This document shows positions 21,253-33,775 of a stretch of 64,000 nt of DNA, in pieces. This DNA is from Branchinecta lynchi (lineage: Eukaryota > Arthropoda > Branchiopoda > Anostraca > Branchinectidae): the NCBI GenBank assembly GCA_023053575.1, contig JAKZAP010000004.1, positions 16,751,624 through 16,815,623 on the forward strand, in the 5' to 3' direction. The position numbers were made by a program, and so were the translations under genes. The notes under the pieces are model-generated. The model saw nothing but the letters and a program-made list of their open reading frames with translations, did not search any database and had not been told where the DNA came from. Numbering within the stretch: position 1 is the stretch's first letter; each line of letters begins with the position of its first letter.

Positions 21253-22594
21253 GAACAAGACCAAAGGTTTCGATGGGATCCCAGAGGGGAGTATTTGTCG
21301 ATCTTTTTTTTATGCAGACAATCAGGTCTTGCAAATGATTTCTTTGCCAAACCCATATTTGTTTGATATCATTAGACACTAAGTTATACTTTCCACGTAA
21401 AAGCATTCTTTTTTTTTCACATTTGTTCGGGTGGGGCTGAAACTGGTAATCAGTAATATTTAAGGATTCTTGTTGTGTATAGTGTTCACGTTTAATTTTC
21501 TGTTATTTAAGTCATAGACTAGGTGGATAGTTGTAAGTTGTTGTGTTTAGTTATTTATTTATTAGACACAAGTAAAATTAATAGATTGCAGCACAAGTCC
21601 TTAGGACTTTCTTTTTGCTGCAGTAGGATATTAGCAATGTTTATTAATTAATTTGTTAATTAATTAATTGTCAGTTCAAAATAAAAATCTACCTACCAAC
21701 CTACCTACCTACCTCCAAACAAATTTTATCGACATCAGAATTTTATTTTACTTTTTCGAAATTACCGGTTTTGGCCGGACTCGCTTCAAACTACTTGTCC
21801 AGTCAGAAAATAAAGCTCATATTTGGATTCAACATATAATGTTAGTTCTTTATCGATTCTCCGATCGACTTGAAGAATTTGTTTGCTTCTATCCAAGTTC
21901 CGGTTCTGGCGGATTCCGGATGAATTAATTACCCAGCGAGAAAGTTCAGCTTCACACATAGATTCAGCTTGTATTCTTGCTCCTATAAGTATGTTTTGAT
22001 CGACTTCTGAATGAACTGTACTCCTACCAAATTTCCGTTTTTTGCCCGATTCCGGTCAGTCTACTTGTCCGGCGGGAACCTCGGCGGGAACTATAGATTT
22101 AGGATGTATTCTTACCTGTAAATCGACGCTCTAATCAACCAACATTTAACTTCTAACAACTGCAGATAAGAATTTCACTCTTACTAATTTTTCTGTTTTC
22201 GCCGGATTCCGGGCTAAATATTTGTCCGACGAAAAAACAAAACATAAAACAGATTCAGCATGTCTATGTACCCCTGTATAGGACTTGTATTCACCTTTAC
22301 ATAGAACTTTTTCTTTTACGAAATTTCTGTTTTGCGGATTCCAGGCGAACTATTTGTCCGTTGAGAGATGGAGTTTAGTTCTGGATTCAGCATATCTCCT
22401 TACCCCGTGAGAGTCTCTAAGTCGACCCTCACATCAGCTTGAAAAAATATTTGTTTTTCATCTCTTAATTTTTCAACACTAAGTTTGAACAAAATATCTC
22501 AACCCCTTCAACTATCTTGCTGACAGACAGACAGATGGGTGGACAGACGGACAACTGTTACGAAGTCATAGGTATCCCCCCCCACTTACTTTTT
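21253..22594 (-). repeat. GGGATCCC-ended repeat family, interrupted copy
   Basis: Reverse copy. It starts ACAAGACCAAAGGTTTCGAT then GGGATCCC, carries at least four diverged internal units with GGATTCCGG and ACTTGTCCG (21760-22400), and ends with CAGACAGACAGATGGGTGG, ACGAAGTCATAGG and a C tract at 22577. A foreign segment of roughly 21340-21700, including a TTAA-rich LINE-like tail near 21650, separates its end from the internal units. Confidence 0.6.
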
Positions 22595-22599
22595 GCGAT

Positions 22600-24060
22600 A
22601 ATAAAAAAGTGCTGTGTGGAGTAAAGCTTCGGTACTGGAAATATTATAAATTGAGTTTAAGATCATATACAGACAAGCCAATGTGAAATTCGAACAAGTA
22701 ATGAACTCAGCTTCACAACTTGATGTGTTACTGGCCTTTTGATTAGCTCATTCAAGGTTTTGGCAGCACCCTGGGTTCAGGAAGTTGTTGCCATTCCGCA
22801 TAATAAGGCGCCCTTCCTCTTTTGGTTACAAGGAAGGCAATAAAGCGTTAGCTAGTACTCTTATACACTAATGTGTATTTACGAATTTCGAAGATTAGCT
22901 TTTCTTTTCTTTTATCCATACTCGGCAAGCTAAAATCTTGTGTGCAGGTTTGAGTTGAGTTACAGATATTCTCTGGTCCTAGTGATCGCCAACAGCCTTC
23001 GTAACTAGTTCTTTTCTGAACAAATTATCAATGTTCGGGCTACATGGATCAAGCTTTTTTATTTGTGCGGCGGAAATCCCACTGGGCAAACTGGTTGTTC
23101 TGCCATCCTTGACCAAATTTTCAAGGATAAAGAGACAAGTCAGCAGCATGTGGCAAAACTCAGGCCTAATGACTTCCCTCAAGGTGGAACACAACGCAGC
23201 ATTTACTTACCTGTAGTATTATTTATGAGATGCACAAGAGACTCGATCTCACTGTTATTGTTTTTACAACCTATTTAACACTTTTTGAAAACAGTTCAGC
23301 ACCGCTTTTGATAAGCTAGGACGGCGAGCAGAACGGATTAACAACAATCGCCCCAACGGAGGGAGGTTTTTTGTGAAGGTGAATTTCTTGTTCTATAACC
23401 GGGTGAACACATTTGCTTCACCAATCCTAAGGTTTTGCTAGCACATCTGGAAGAAGTATGGAGGTTGGCTCTCCAGCTGTTTTCTTCTTTTCTTCTCTAG
23501 CACATTCACTAGTGACGTCACACCTTCTGAGAGAGGGACGAAAGTCACCCTTATCCACACACGCGAACAAGGCCCGCTTACTAAAAGTTACCCAGCGAAG
23601 ATGTTTTCCAGTTCTCCTTCTGCGCTGGAATCGATTCTTCCCACACGATGGAAAGTCTTTGAAGCGATTGGGCACGAGGATTCCCTGGGGGCTGGACTTC
23701 GATGACTGGAAGAGAGCCGCTGGAGAAACGTTTCCCGAATTATGAATAGTGCTAGTTCCAAACTCTAAAATTCGATAAGAGTCGTCAATACTCGATGAGT
23801 ATTGACGATGAGCTCGTCGGCAAGACTGATGATGGATTTACACTTTACGAAAATCCAAGCGTATTTCAGGCCCTGGATACGTGAAGTTCGACTTTGCGAT
23901 GGAAGAACTTCTAGCGAACACGGATGTAAGTGTGTAAATGGTCCGAGTTCAAATTCTCCATGGGAGTCAGAAGTAGCTTGTCATGGTCTGTTGGATTACG
24001 GGGACTGTTTATGAATGAGACAAAGGTTTTCTTCTCGCCTCTTCCAGGAATCTTTCTTAT
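22600..24060. other. No gene recognised
   Basis: Short ORFs occur on both strands at 22979-23750, overlapping each other. None has a family signature, and I treat them as chance ORFs. Confidence 0.4.
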
Positions 24061-24066
24061 CACCCT

Positions 24067-24560
24067 ACTTTTTGGGATCCCAAAACGTAAGTAGAGGGAT
24101 ACCTATGACTTCGTAAAAGTTGTCCGTCCGTCCCTAAGCACGATAACTCGAAGGGAACGAGATATTTTGATGAAACTTGGTAGGATTCTTTGGGTCAAGG
24201 GACAGGAGAGTTCGTAGATGGGCCCTGTATCCCTACATTTAGGGGAGGGGAAGGGGTTCAAACTAAGGGCCGAACTAAATATTGCTTGACAGCTAACGAG
24301 ATAGTCGATTTGGGGATAAGAAGACATGCTGAACACGCGTATGAAAATAATTTTTTCGCTGGACAAATGGTTCGCCAGGAATCCGGACAAAACCGGAAAA
24401 TTTGGGAAAACTAAAAGTCTCATCTGAAGTTGATTAGAGGTTCGATGTAGGGGCAAAGAGACTTAAATGTTTCTGAGCTTTAGTATTTTGCCAGACAAGT
24501 AGTTCGCCTGAAATCCGGCCGAAACTGGAAATTTGGAAGAAGTAGGGTAAGGCAGGAAGT
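24067..24560 (+). repeat. GGGATCCC repeat family, partial copy A
   Basis: Starts TTTTTGGGATCCCAAAACG, then TTGTCCGTCCGTC, TAGCACGATAACTC-like sequence and GATATTTTGATGAAACTTGG. Two or three internal units follow with CAGGAATCCGG and AAAACCGGAAA. It lacks the right end. Confidence 0.7.
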
Positions 24561-24574
24561 TTTGATTCCGTATG

Positions 24575-24905
24575 GAAATAATTCAAGTCGTAAACGATTG
24601 GAAACGATCTTTTTTTTTCAGTAGCGTTTATGGGACATTTTACAAACTGAAAACGATTGTAAACAGCTGTAAACACTTGGTAACAGTCGTAAACGATTGT
24701 TATTTTACGATTTTAAACAATTGTTTTCAGTTGGAAACAGTTACTAACGATCGTATTTATGCGATTGAAACCGATTGTTTCCATACATAATTTTACTATT
24801 GGAAACAGCTGTTTCCAGCTCTTTAGTTTACAGTTGTTTCCTGTTGTCAACAGTTTTTAACGATCACATTTTTACGATTGAAACCGATTTTCACAGCTGT
24901 GTTGC
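24575..24905. repeat. Quasi-palindromic array of AAACGATTG / CAGCTGTTTCC units
   Basis: About 330 bp built from an 11- to 14-bp word in both orientations: GTAAACGATTG, GTAAACAGCTG, GGAAACAGTTA, GAAACCGATTG. The first half reads mainly one way (TAAACGATTG) and the second half the other (CAGTTGTTTCC, CAGCTGTTTCC), so the block could fold on itself. I do not recognise the family. Confidence 0.6.
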
Positions 24906-25301
24906 CACTGGACCAAAATTAAGTTTACTAAACTCCGGAGATTTATTTTCACTAGATTCCAATAACATTTACGCGACACGCGCACTGCCCTGAGGCATTA
25001 TATTTAAATATGTACTAAATTTCAGCAAGAAAGCATTAGATTAGTAAAAAAAAATCAGCAATTCGCGAATGTCTTTGGAAATCGTACCACAAGAAACAGT
25101 TCATTTTTTAGACACACTTAGTATCTATTAAGAAAGCAGCGAAAATATGCATTATTTGACAGAGTAAATATATAGGACCGCCACCAATTTACTTAACAAC
25201 AGTATTTTTTCTTAAAAATCTTCTTAAAACCGTCGGTTCTTCTTAAGAAAAGATCAAATTCTCTTAAAATGACAATTTTTCTGGAAAACTGTCGGTTCTT
25301 A

Positions 25302-26363
25302 CGTTTTTGGGATCCCAAAACGTAAGTGACATCGTAAAAGTTGTCCGTCTGTCCGTCTGTTAGCACGATAACTCACTAAGGGAATGAGATATTTTGATGA
25401 AGCTTGGTGTGAGGACTCTTTGTGTCAAGGGTAAGGTCAAGTTCGTAGATGGGCCCTTTAGCCCTACATTTAGGGGTGCGGGTTCAAATTAAGGGGCAAA
25501 CAAAATATTTTTAAACAGCTAATGTGATAGTCGATTATGGAGTAAGAAGACATGCTGACCACGAATATGCAAACTGTTTTCTCGTCCGCCAAGTAGTTCG
25601 CCCGGAATCCGGCAAAAACCGGAAAGTGGGTTAAGTAAAAGTTTCATTTGAAGTTGATTAAATGTTCAATTTAGGGGTAAGAAGACATGCTGAGCACGAT
25701 TGTTAAAACCATTTTCTCGCCAGACGAGTAGTTTTTCCGAAATCCGGCTAAAACCGGAAAGTTTGTTAAAAGTAAAAGTTTGATTTAAAGTTAATTAAAT
25801 GTTCGATTTAGGGGTAAGCAGACATGCTGAAAACTTATGTCAAAAGGATTTTCTTCCCGGACAACTAATTTGCCCGGACTCCGGCCAAAACTGGAATTTG
25901 TTTAAAATAATAAGTTTCATTTGAAGTTGATTAGATTACAGATTTAGGGGTAAGAAGAGACGCTGGGTCTGTATATGAAAATCATTTTTTAACCGGACAT
26001 ATAATTCATCCAGAATCCGGTTGTAACCGTTATTGTTTAGAAGATAAAGTCTTATTTGAAATTGATTAGATGTGCTTTAATAATAAGAAGATACCGTACG
26101 CTCAATTCGATTCTGAATTTTCTTTTCTTGCTTGACAAGTAGTTCGCTCGGAATTCGGCCGAAACCGGAAATTTGGCAGAAGTAAAGCAGGAAGTTTCGA
26201 TCAGTTTCCGCAAAATAGATATAGCTGATAGAGGTAGGCTATATCTGAACTTGGTTTTCTTTAATGATTAGCCTGGCGAAGACTGGATCTGGGGAAGACA
26301 AGACCCAGTTGTCTGGATCAAATATTAGATTTTTGGGATCCCATCGAAACCTTAGGTCTTGTT
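25302..26363 (+). repeat. GGGATCCC repeat family, complete copy B
   Basis: About 1.06 kb. The left end is TTTTTGGGATCCCAAAACGT and the right end GATTTTTGGGATCCCATCG, then AAACCTTAGGTCTTGTTCC. Inside are about five diverged units of 115-125 bp. Each has AAGAAGACATGCTGA, a CATTTTCTCGCC-like segment, CCGGACAAGTAGTTCG, GGAATCCGGC and AAAACCGGAAAG. No ORF. GGGATCCC plus adjacent A/T gives both tips a short inverted similarity. Confidence 0.75.
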
Positions 26364-26369
26364 CCAGGG

Positions 26370-28370
26370 GCGAAGAATTTAACACAAGGGCCAAGGAGCT
26401 TATTTCGATCCTTGGTTTGGTCCGAAGTTTGTAGGACTAAAGTTTTGTTCAGATGAAGACCTCTCTTGCAATGGACGATCTTGAATTTGGTTGCCAGGGG
26501 AGAAATCGGGAGAGCGCATCGCCTCCATGAACAATCAATTGATCATTAACGTATTTAGCACAACCACGAAACCTTTCTCATGTGCATCGTACCAATTACT
26601 GGAAACCTTTAGGACACAAGTAACCAAATGCGAATAATTTCTCACAGTAATGCAAACCACTCAGAAACTTGTGTTTAAACAAGTTTTACGCATTATCTTA
26701 AAGAGAAAGCTTGCAAACCTGAAGAAATCGAAGAAGACCTTTTCGCAAAAAAAAGTTAGTTATAGAAGCTTTATAGCCAAGGCAATTTACTTTCATTCAC
26801 GACTGAAAAAGTAAGCTATCGGGGACAGATCGCAATTCCTTGAGCGTGATAGGCGTTAATGGACATGCATGTTAAAATGCAGTGTGATGAAGGTCAGGGT
26901 AATTTTCGAGGATCGATGAGCATTTGATCGATTACTCTCGCTTGTTTCCGTCGACCGTTGAAAATTGAAAAAACTTGTACATAAATGTTTCTTTGGTATC
27001 TTTTGCGATAATTTCTGTCCCGTAAATCAAACGGTTGCATGTCAAACAAGAGAGAACAAGAAGTGCGACTGCGAAACAGCGATAGGAAAAAGCAAAACCC
27101 GAGCCATGCAAAACAGAGCGATGATCGAAGCTGCTACAGACAACTACTGCTACGGTCAAAATAAGGAAAAACATAAACGCGACGAAAGACAGCAACGTTT
27201 AGAAGTTCGAAAGTTTTAGACCAGTATCTTCATGAAGCTAAATCCCATAGTTCGTTACACCGACAAAGACCACCATTCCGACACACAAGTCGACTTGCAA
27301 TAATGTGTCGAAAGAAAGCATATGTATTATGTGTTCTTGTTTATTTGCCTTTTTTTCTCCCTGGTGACTTTCGTCTTAAAAATGGGTAATAAATTTCATC
27401 AATTCATTCAGGACCTTTTACTCCTTTCCATAAATTCTGTCTTTCGCCTCATGACATGAAAAAATTAGCAAAGAATATTGTCAGGTTCAGTTTTAATCGT
27501 CGCGATGTTTGCCCGAGTCGCTGTTTTTGCATGACGCGGTTTGAGCTTTCGCTGTTTCAACCGTCAGGGTGTTTGCTCTGTGGACGTTTTCGAATGGTGC
27601 GGTTTTGATACCACTGTTTTGATCATCGCTATTATTGCAGTCGCTTTTTTGTTTTCGTTACTTTTTTTTTTTTTTTACCAGATACCGGTTTGAATGACTG
27701 CTTCTAACACTGCAGCATAGACAGTAGAGCAGTACAGTCTGATTTGGCTTGGAAGAACAGGGTTATACCGACCGATAAGCAGTGCGAAAGTGTGGGGTTG
27801 GCGATATTAATAGTTACTTAACAGCGAGTATCATGTAAGAAAAGAGCCGCCTTCCGTTTATTTCGTGCAATTCCATACTGCAACCAAGGTAGCTAATACT
27901 TTTCCCGTTTACAATTTCTTGTTACCGCTTGTTCATTCTGTTCGGACTTCCTGCTCTGACAGAAGGGTCCGAAAAATATTTTGAAACCGTGCCTGCCGTA
28001 CTTAAAAGTGGGAAAAGCCAAGCAAAAGAAAAGGAGCCCAAAACACAAGATATACCTGTTGGCCTAAAACTAAATTTGAAGGCTTCTCATGGGTATGAGA
28101 AGCTTGGTTTTAGAGACTTGTCGTCAGTAATCAGAAATGAAACATGGCATGCGAGGGATCCTTTAACTTCCGTGAGCACCATGTCTATTGTTGAACTTCC
28201 ACACCTTTACGTCCGCAGAATATCCGTACACTACATGTATTCATGCGAGACTGGAATGCTCATGGTTGTATAGGAAGGTCGGGGGTTGGTTTTACTCAGA
28301 TTTTTGCAGTCCGTACGTGTTTGGAATCCTAGTTGTCAGGCATTATTTGATCACTTTGGGTGTGTTCCAA
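26370..28370. other. No confirmed gene; one possible exon
   Basis: Mostly unrecognised. A minus-strand ORF at 27195-26932 begins MLSFVAFMFFLILTVAVVV, signal-peptide-like, but overlaps an equally long plus-strand ORF, so I do not call it. A possible plus-strand exon at 27952-28170 is listed separately. Confidence 0.35.
27952..28170 (+). CDS. Possible orphan exon, unknown protein
   Basis: Open frame with an acceptor-like CTGCTCTGACAG before it and a donor-like CTTCC|GTGAGC after it. It encodes EGSEKYFETVPAVLKSGKSQ, then LKLNLKASHGYEKLGF and VIRNETWHARDPLTS. Composition looks protein-like and hydrophilic, but no neighbour exon was found and no family is recognised. It may be chance. Confidence 0.2.
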
Positions 28371-28371
28371 C

Positions 28372-28985
28372 CAGTGTTGTAACAAGTACTTCAAATTTGT
28401 ACTTAAGTATTAAGTTTTAAGTACTTCCAAATTTTGTACTTAAGTATCAAGTATTAAGTACCAGACCACAATTGTACTTAAGTAGTACTTGAGTTTTAAG
28501 TACAACTCTACTAGTACTGTTTCTAGCTCAGTCATATTCAGTAGTATAAAGGATATATTCTGTCATATTCAGTCGTATATTTTGAAGTCCTCTAACTAAT
28601 TACGGGCTTCTGGGAATTCCTCAACGAGAAACATTCAAAGAAGTCTGCCTTGCAAGACTAATGATTTGTCTTCTGGTAGAATTGCTGGTACTGGGAATCT
28701 ACTTTTAGCATTTTTTGACAACCCTGAAATCAACTACTTTTGAGTCTTGAAATTCCCTTGTCTGAAAAATTCTTTTCTGTTAAAATCGATCGAAGCGGAA
28801 TGTACTTGGGAGAGTACTTGAAAGTACTTAAGAATGTATTGGCCCTTGAAAGCTCCAAATACCTATTTATTTTACTTAAGTATTAAGTACTTCATGAAAA
28901 ATGTACTTAAGTAAAATTTAAGTACCTCGATTTTGTACTTAAGTAGTACTTGAAGTACAAGTACTTGAAGTACTTCCCAACACTG
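28372..28985. mobile_element. hAT-type MITE with 8-bp target duplication
   Basis: Begins CAGTGTTGTAACAAGTACTT and ends AAGTACTTCCCAACACTG, giving terminal inverted repeats CAGTGTTG/CAACACTG. Exact 8-bp duplications GTTCCAAC flank it (28364-28371 and 28986-28993). The interior is rich in TACTTAAGTA and AAGTACTT words in both orientations near both ends, so the ends can pair extensively. 614 bp with no transposase ORF. hAT classification follows from the CAGTG start and 8-bp duplication. Confidence 0.92.
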
Positions 28986-29198
28986 GTTCCAACCTCCTAG
29001 CAATATTGGCTTTAAGCTACCACCCTCGTTCCAACCTGTATTTTCTTTCGTGCAGTAGGCGACTTATCCACTTGACAACTTGTTCGTCAATAATTTACCT
29101 TGCCTCTCATCTGTTTGGTGCTTTTCCATCCCTATACAGAGATTCAGAAGTTCTTGTTTTCAACATACCCTTCAGTCTTATGCATCAGCGCTGACATA

Positions 29199-29430
29199 AG
29201 TTGCGTTTTATTGGATTCACTTTTGTTTCGTCAAAGTTTGTAGTTTGGCTCTTGTTTTGTCTTACTTGCGTTTTATTGAGTTCTTGTTTCCGAAAAGTCA
29301 AACTACACCAAACTACGTCGGTGAGGTAGTTTGTAGTTTGAGCTCCGTAGTTTCAGGTTCGAAACTACAGCAAATGGAATGGACAAATAAAACGGCTTTT
29401 AAGCGAAACTACATACAAAAAAACGCAACT
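29199..29430. mobile_element. Harbinger-like MITE, copy 1
   Basis: 232 bp. It starts AGTTGCGTTTTATTGG and ends AAAAACGCAACT; ATA flanks both sides. It contains TAGTTTGTAGTTTGAGCTCC and a near-identical partner at 36961-37203 flanked by TTA. Three-bp TWA-type duplications suit the PIF/Harbinger superfamily. The 81-residue ORF across it is not a gene. Confidence 0.8.
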
Positions 29431-29433
29431 ATA

Positions 29434-29620
29434 CATTACAGTGTGCATCTGTGCCAAGTTATGACAAACTGTCCGGCACTGCTGAACTGAGGCTCCATCT
29501 AGACAAAAAACTGTAATGAAACCTTGAGACTCGAGTAGCCTTCCTTGTTCGTCTCTGAGAACGTTGGCATCCTCAGCCGAGGTCAGGGCTCATTTGTATT
29601 TTGGTTTCAATCCCAAGCTA
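29434..29620. other. No feature recognised
   Basis: Short spacer between two MITE-like regions. Confidence 0.4.
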
Positions 29621-29639
29621 TGCTTGATCTATCTCCGGT

Positions 29640-30290
29640 AATGTTCCTTTCAAGGGAATATTGAGAGAAAAAAGCCGAAAATTCTGGTGTAATTTCAGGA
29701 CTAAGGTCTTGTTCCACCCTACGCATGAGATCACTGCTTCCGGTTTCTTGGTGTCAAGGCTAGAAAGCATGTTTATACTTCCGGCAAAATATCGTGCCGC
29801 AGGGATCGTAGTTGCCACTCTTACAAAGCTCCTGAGCGTGGTAAGCAAATAGTTACTGTTAGCAAGAGCCCCGACAAAACTGGTCAGAGCTAGAGCAACT
29901 TGCTGCTTCGAGTTGACGCCCGTCTACTTCGCTCTTAGTCGCTGTGCCTTGAGAAGAAAAGACCGTAGCACAGTGACGCCACAGTGTTAAAACAACCAAT
30001 ATATAGTCGCGTACTGTCGACATTTCTTCTCCCGGGCTCCACTGTGATGAGCTGTTTGTAGAGGTAAGGAATTGTGATGTCCCGCTTAGCTCCTAACCTC
30101 CGCTCATCGGGAATCTATCCGACTCCGCATGGTCGTATTACAGAGACCGGGATTTTGCTTATTTGTCCTTGCTATTATTTACTACTTCGAGAAGGTTGGA
30201 ACGGCCAGCGTAGCTTTTCATGAGAATGGGACGAAAATAGTAACTAATAGTTACTACTGTAAGAAGGTCTAAATGTCGAATCGTACTACT
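29640..30290 (-). repeat. Rearranged relative of the 47.25-kb MITE
   Basis: Reading 30285 to 30130 on the minus strand gives AGTAACTATTAGTTACTATT, then TACGCTGGCCGTTCC and AACCTTCTCGAAGTAGTAA. This follows the order of the 47262-47370 sequence. GTGGTAAGCAAATAGTTACT at 29838 also matches. A 22-bp segment (ACTGTAAGAAGGTC region) is tandemly repeated at 30256-30307. Confidence 0.5.
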
Positions 30291-30832
30291 GTAAGAAGGT
30301 CGAAATGTCGAATCCCCTCAAATCTGTTCTGATGGTTACGATTCCTCCAACTATGCAACTGATTTTGCAATTTTGCATCATATCAGTGAGGGGACCGATT
30401 ATCATATCTTCCGACTTCATGCTTTTTGAATGGTGTTGAGGCCTGAGGGTGAACGTGTTTTTTTCTCCCTTGCCAACGTTTTATCCTACTGGAGGCCAGA
30501 CCAATTTGTGCTTCTGCTAATCATCGCACGTTTATAGCCTCAGGAGACCCAAAAGTCTCTAGGATACATCGCGCCCCATCTTTAGCGTCAATAATGCTTA
30601 CTGGCAGACAATTATCTTACGTTCCACTTTCACGCGCCCTCTGTCCTTAGGGAAAAGGTTTTGCTTCTCCGTTGGCATTGGGAATATTTTCCGATATGTT
30701 ATTTTTCTGGAGTGATGTGGTCTGCTGCATACGTAATATGTATGAACAGACTATGCAAACAGAGAACCTTGAATATATTGGATGCCGTTTGACTTCGAAA
30801 ATACTAGGAAATGTTGGTTCTTTCTTACAGAA

Positions 30833-30950
30833 GGCTAACACTAAAAATACCCACGACTCAAAATGCTCACTAAAACTGCCAACAATTCAAAATGCCCACG
30901 GCTCAAAATGCCCACGACTCAAAATGCCCACGATTGAATTATTTGAGGTG
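30833..30950 (+). repeat. Minisatellite arm (AAAATGCCCACGACTC)
   Basis: Begins GGCTAACACTAAAAATACCC and continues with about six copies of a 14-16 bp unit AAAATGCCCACGACTC with variants. It faces an inverted arm at 32480-32640. The same end occurs reversed at 50447-50545. Confidence 0.7.
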
Positions 30951-31057
30951 TTCAGGACGTGGTAAACTTGAATTAGGGGTGACTGAGCAACGGGAGGAGT
31001 AGACCGAGTCTCAGAATGACGTTGATCGTATGTTAAACTGGTATAATCATATTATAG

Positions 31058-32013
31058 TAAGTAAGTAAGTAATTAATTTATTTATGACCCGCCATTTCGG
31101 AAAGGCGGAGTAAATGAAGAAAGTAAACAAAACACATACAAACACAGAAAAAGACACTTAATTTTTAGTCTTCGGTCAGAAAACAGTGAACGACGTCGTG
31201 TGCTGGTTGGGCCCTGTCGTCCATGATTTTTGAATGCGGTGAGGAAACATCCAAAAGGGTAGTAATTGCATCTTGAATTTTGAACTTTTCCGTCAATGTA
31301 TGGTTATGACATAATTTCGATAAGTGGAGCAGGTGCTTTGCATATTTAAAATAACATGATCTCATCTTTTTAATCTCCTTCTTTCGCAGAACATGAGTGA
31401 CGCCAGAACGAAATAGTATAGAAGGAGCGCAGAAGGTGCTGTACAAATTTCCCAAAGCTCTACGATTATAGCGCCCCCGGTTGGGGACGATGCGCCCATA
31501 GGCGGTACGGATTGATCTAGAAACTTCTTGAACAACCGAAGAGCAAAATTTTGACAATGAAGATTTGAATGTTATGCCGAGCCACCGTAGAGAGTCTGTT
31601 GATTTGACCATGAACGATCCAAGAGAGATAGAAGCTTTGGATACATTCGAACCATTTGACGAAGGGTTGAAATGCAGGTACTCACATTTTGACAGGTTAA
31701 CTTCATGGCCAATCTTGAGAAGTTCCGACGACAGCTTACTTACAATTTTTGTGAGTGTGGATCGGCTACGGCTTACTAAGAGTATGTCGTCCGCATAGGC
31801 TATGTAGCTGAAGGCATGGTCTTTATAAAAGTAAGCAGGTTGCAAAGAATCAAGACAAGAAGATATGGCCGATTTGAAGATGTAAGCCTCTGTATAATAA
31901 TGGTAAAATGTATTTACAAGCAGCATGTGTATTGCCTCGATGTTAGACGCAACAAAAACGCTTTGAGTTCTTGGGAAGCCTGTGACTGATATGGAGCCCC
32001 TTGGCATTTTTTT
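31058..32013 (-). mobile_element. 5'-truncated LINE with reverse transcriptase
   Basis: A 280-codon minus-strand frame (32007-31165) carries FSYIAYADDILLVSRS, the reverse transcriptase catalytic box. Then come KIGHEVNLSKCEYLHFN, LRWLGITFKSSLSKF and a C-terminal domain (FRSGVTHVLRKKEIKKM). The frame is intact, so the copy is young, but the upstream endonuclease and fingers regions are missing. The 3' end on the plus strand is TAAGTAAGTAAGTAATTAAT, a microsatellite tail. A T run at 32010 marks the truncation point. It sits between the two arms of a minisatellite foldback element. Confidence 0.9.
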
Positions 32014-32429
32014 TTAAGAGCTTCAACTTTGCTGGTCATTTCGGATCATTCTTTGGCTACAGCACCGAAGTTCTTATGCACCCTGTCAGTAACGTTTCCG
32101 GTTCCCACAATGCAACGTGGATTCTGATCGTGAAATCGCTCAGACATTTACTCTGGCGAATTTTAAACGGACTAACTGAGTCTCAAACAGCGATTTTTAA
32201 ATAAGGGATAACTCTTACCTTCATGATGTAAGTTTAGCGTTTGGATCGCCTGGTTTTGCTTTCTGTGTTGGCACAGTTTTATACGACATTGCTTCTGTTC
32301 TTTCACGCAAACAATTCTGAACTGACCAAGAAACAATAAAATAATTCCTTTCAAAACCTTTTCCGTGGTTAATCCTATCCCTTATAATCTCTAGTCCATT
32401 GTCCTAGGATGATTTTAGCCTCCTCTGTG

Positions 32430-32655
32430 GACAGTTGGAGCCGTCGTCATTTTGAACCAAGACGATATTAGCCTTCCTTGTGACCATTTTGAACTTTTGG
32501 TATTCCGCGCCGCCGGCATTTCAGACGATTTCGATTTTGAGTGTCCGACCTGAATTGTGGGCATTTTGAGCTGTGGGCATTTTGGGTCGTGCGCATTTTG
32601 AACCGTGGGCATTTTCATGGGGCAGCTTGGTGATTTTGGGAACCACCCATATGGA
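32430..32655 (-). repeat. Inverted minisatellite arm and element end
   Basis: Contains GTGGGCATTTTGAG-type units (reverse complement of the 30.84-kb arm), GCCGCCGGCATTTC and the terminal GGTGATTTTGGGAACCACCC. The same end occurs at 48963-48985 in reverse. Its inner part (GACGATATTAGCCTTCC) matches 49155-49180 reversed. Confidence 0.65.
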
Positions 32656-32659
32656 CAGG

Positions 32660-33770
32660 TCATAAGTCGGAATTATATGCATAATATGAATATATACGGC
32701 ACATTCAATAAATAACATTAAGCACTTTGTAAAACCCAACAACAACCAATACCTGACTATTAGTACAAATCACACGGTAACAAATCCTCTGCAGAAGATT
32801 CGACACCCAATCTCCAGAGCATAAACTTTAAACCTGAGCTGCCACTATGGCAGAAAATTACGAAATGAGGAAAGCGCAACACGCACACTGCACAAAACTG
32901 TGCCCTTATTCACGGGAACTGGACTTAATAAATATGAAGTGGTAACGAAAAGTAGGCCTCCTCGGTAGCACTGAGTAGCTTACTTCCTTTATGTGTCTTC
33001 AGCTTCTGTCTCATCTGATTCTGGCCTGCCTGTAACTGACAAAGGAAAGGGGAGGGGCTCAGGCTTATGGTTTTCTATATTGACATAACCGTAATAGTCA
33101 TTCTTGTTTCTTGGTGGGACTTCGCCATTGAGGTAGGTCCAGGAATCAACTGCCTCCATGTCACGAGACTGGATGACGTTGTCTGGAAAAAGGAAAGTTT
33201 TGTCAGTGCCTTCCTTGGTCCACCAAAAATAATTTACCTGTTAACAACTTTACTTCTCGGATGAAAATAGGCTCTGTCCAGCTTAAACCGAGATCCCATT
33301 TGGGGCGAATTTGGCATCCATGGTGAAATTCGCTTCACTCAGCCAGAAACTCCATGAGAAAATACCGATATCTCTAACTCATCAATTTGCCATTACTAAC
33401 TGGGTTGCCGGTAATTCATTATGCTAATAGAAGGAATTTGAGAATCCCGGCGTCGCAGAACAACGGAACGGGTTATAAGTAAACTGTTTAGAGACTATGC
33501 AATTGACAATCTGAAGCAAGTGCGTGTTCGTGCAGCTATACCGTTGCTTGTCATACTTTGGTGGAAGAATTATTTTCCATGTAGGCCTACAACAAAGCAG
33601 CCAGTAGATTTCGTTTGAAGCAGAAACAGTAAATTTTTGGTGCCTCTTTTTATCAGCACAACTGCAGAAGATATGATCCTAAAATAGAGAACGCGAGCTG
33701 TTCTTGGAGCCCCACATGGAGGGTTCTGTTACAATGAACAACTTTTTTAAACTACTTGCTTGGTAAAGAG
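32660..33770. other. No gene recognised
   Basis: AT-rich sequence without a convincing exon; a 65-residue ORF at 33067-33264 has no recognisable features. Confidence 0.4.
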
Positions 33771-33775
33771 ACGTC

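Noticed and set aside
26932..27219. Possible secreted protein with a signal-like N-terminus (minus strand)
   Set aside because: An opposite-strand ORF of the same length overlaps it, there is no clear splice context, and no homology is recognised.
29245..29490. 81-codon ORF (and partner at 37007-37189)
   Set aside because: It is the same sequence as the Harbinger-like MITE pair, truncated differently, with no sign of selection.
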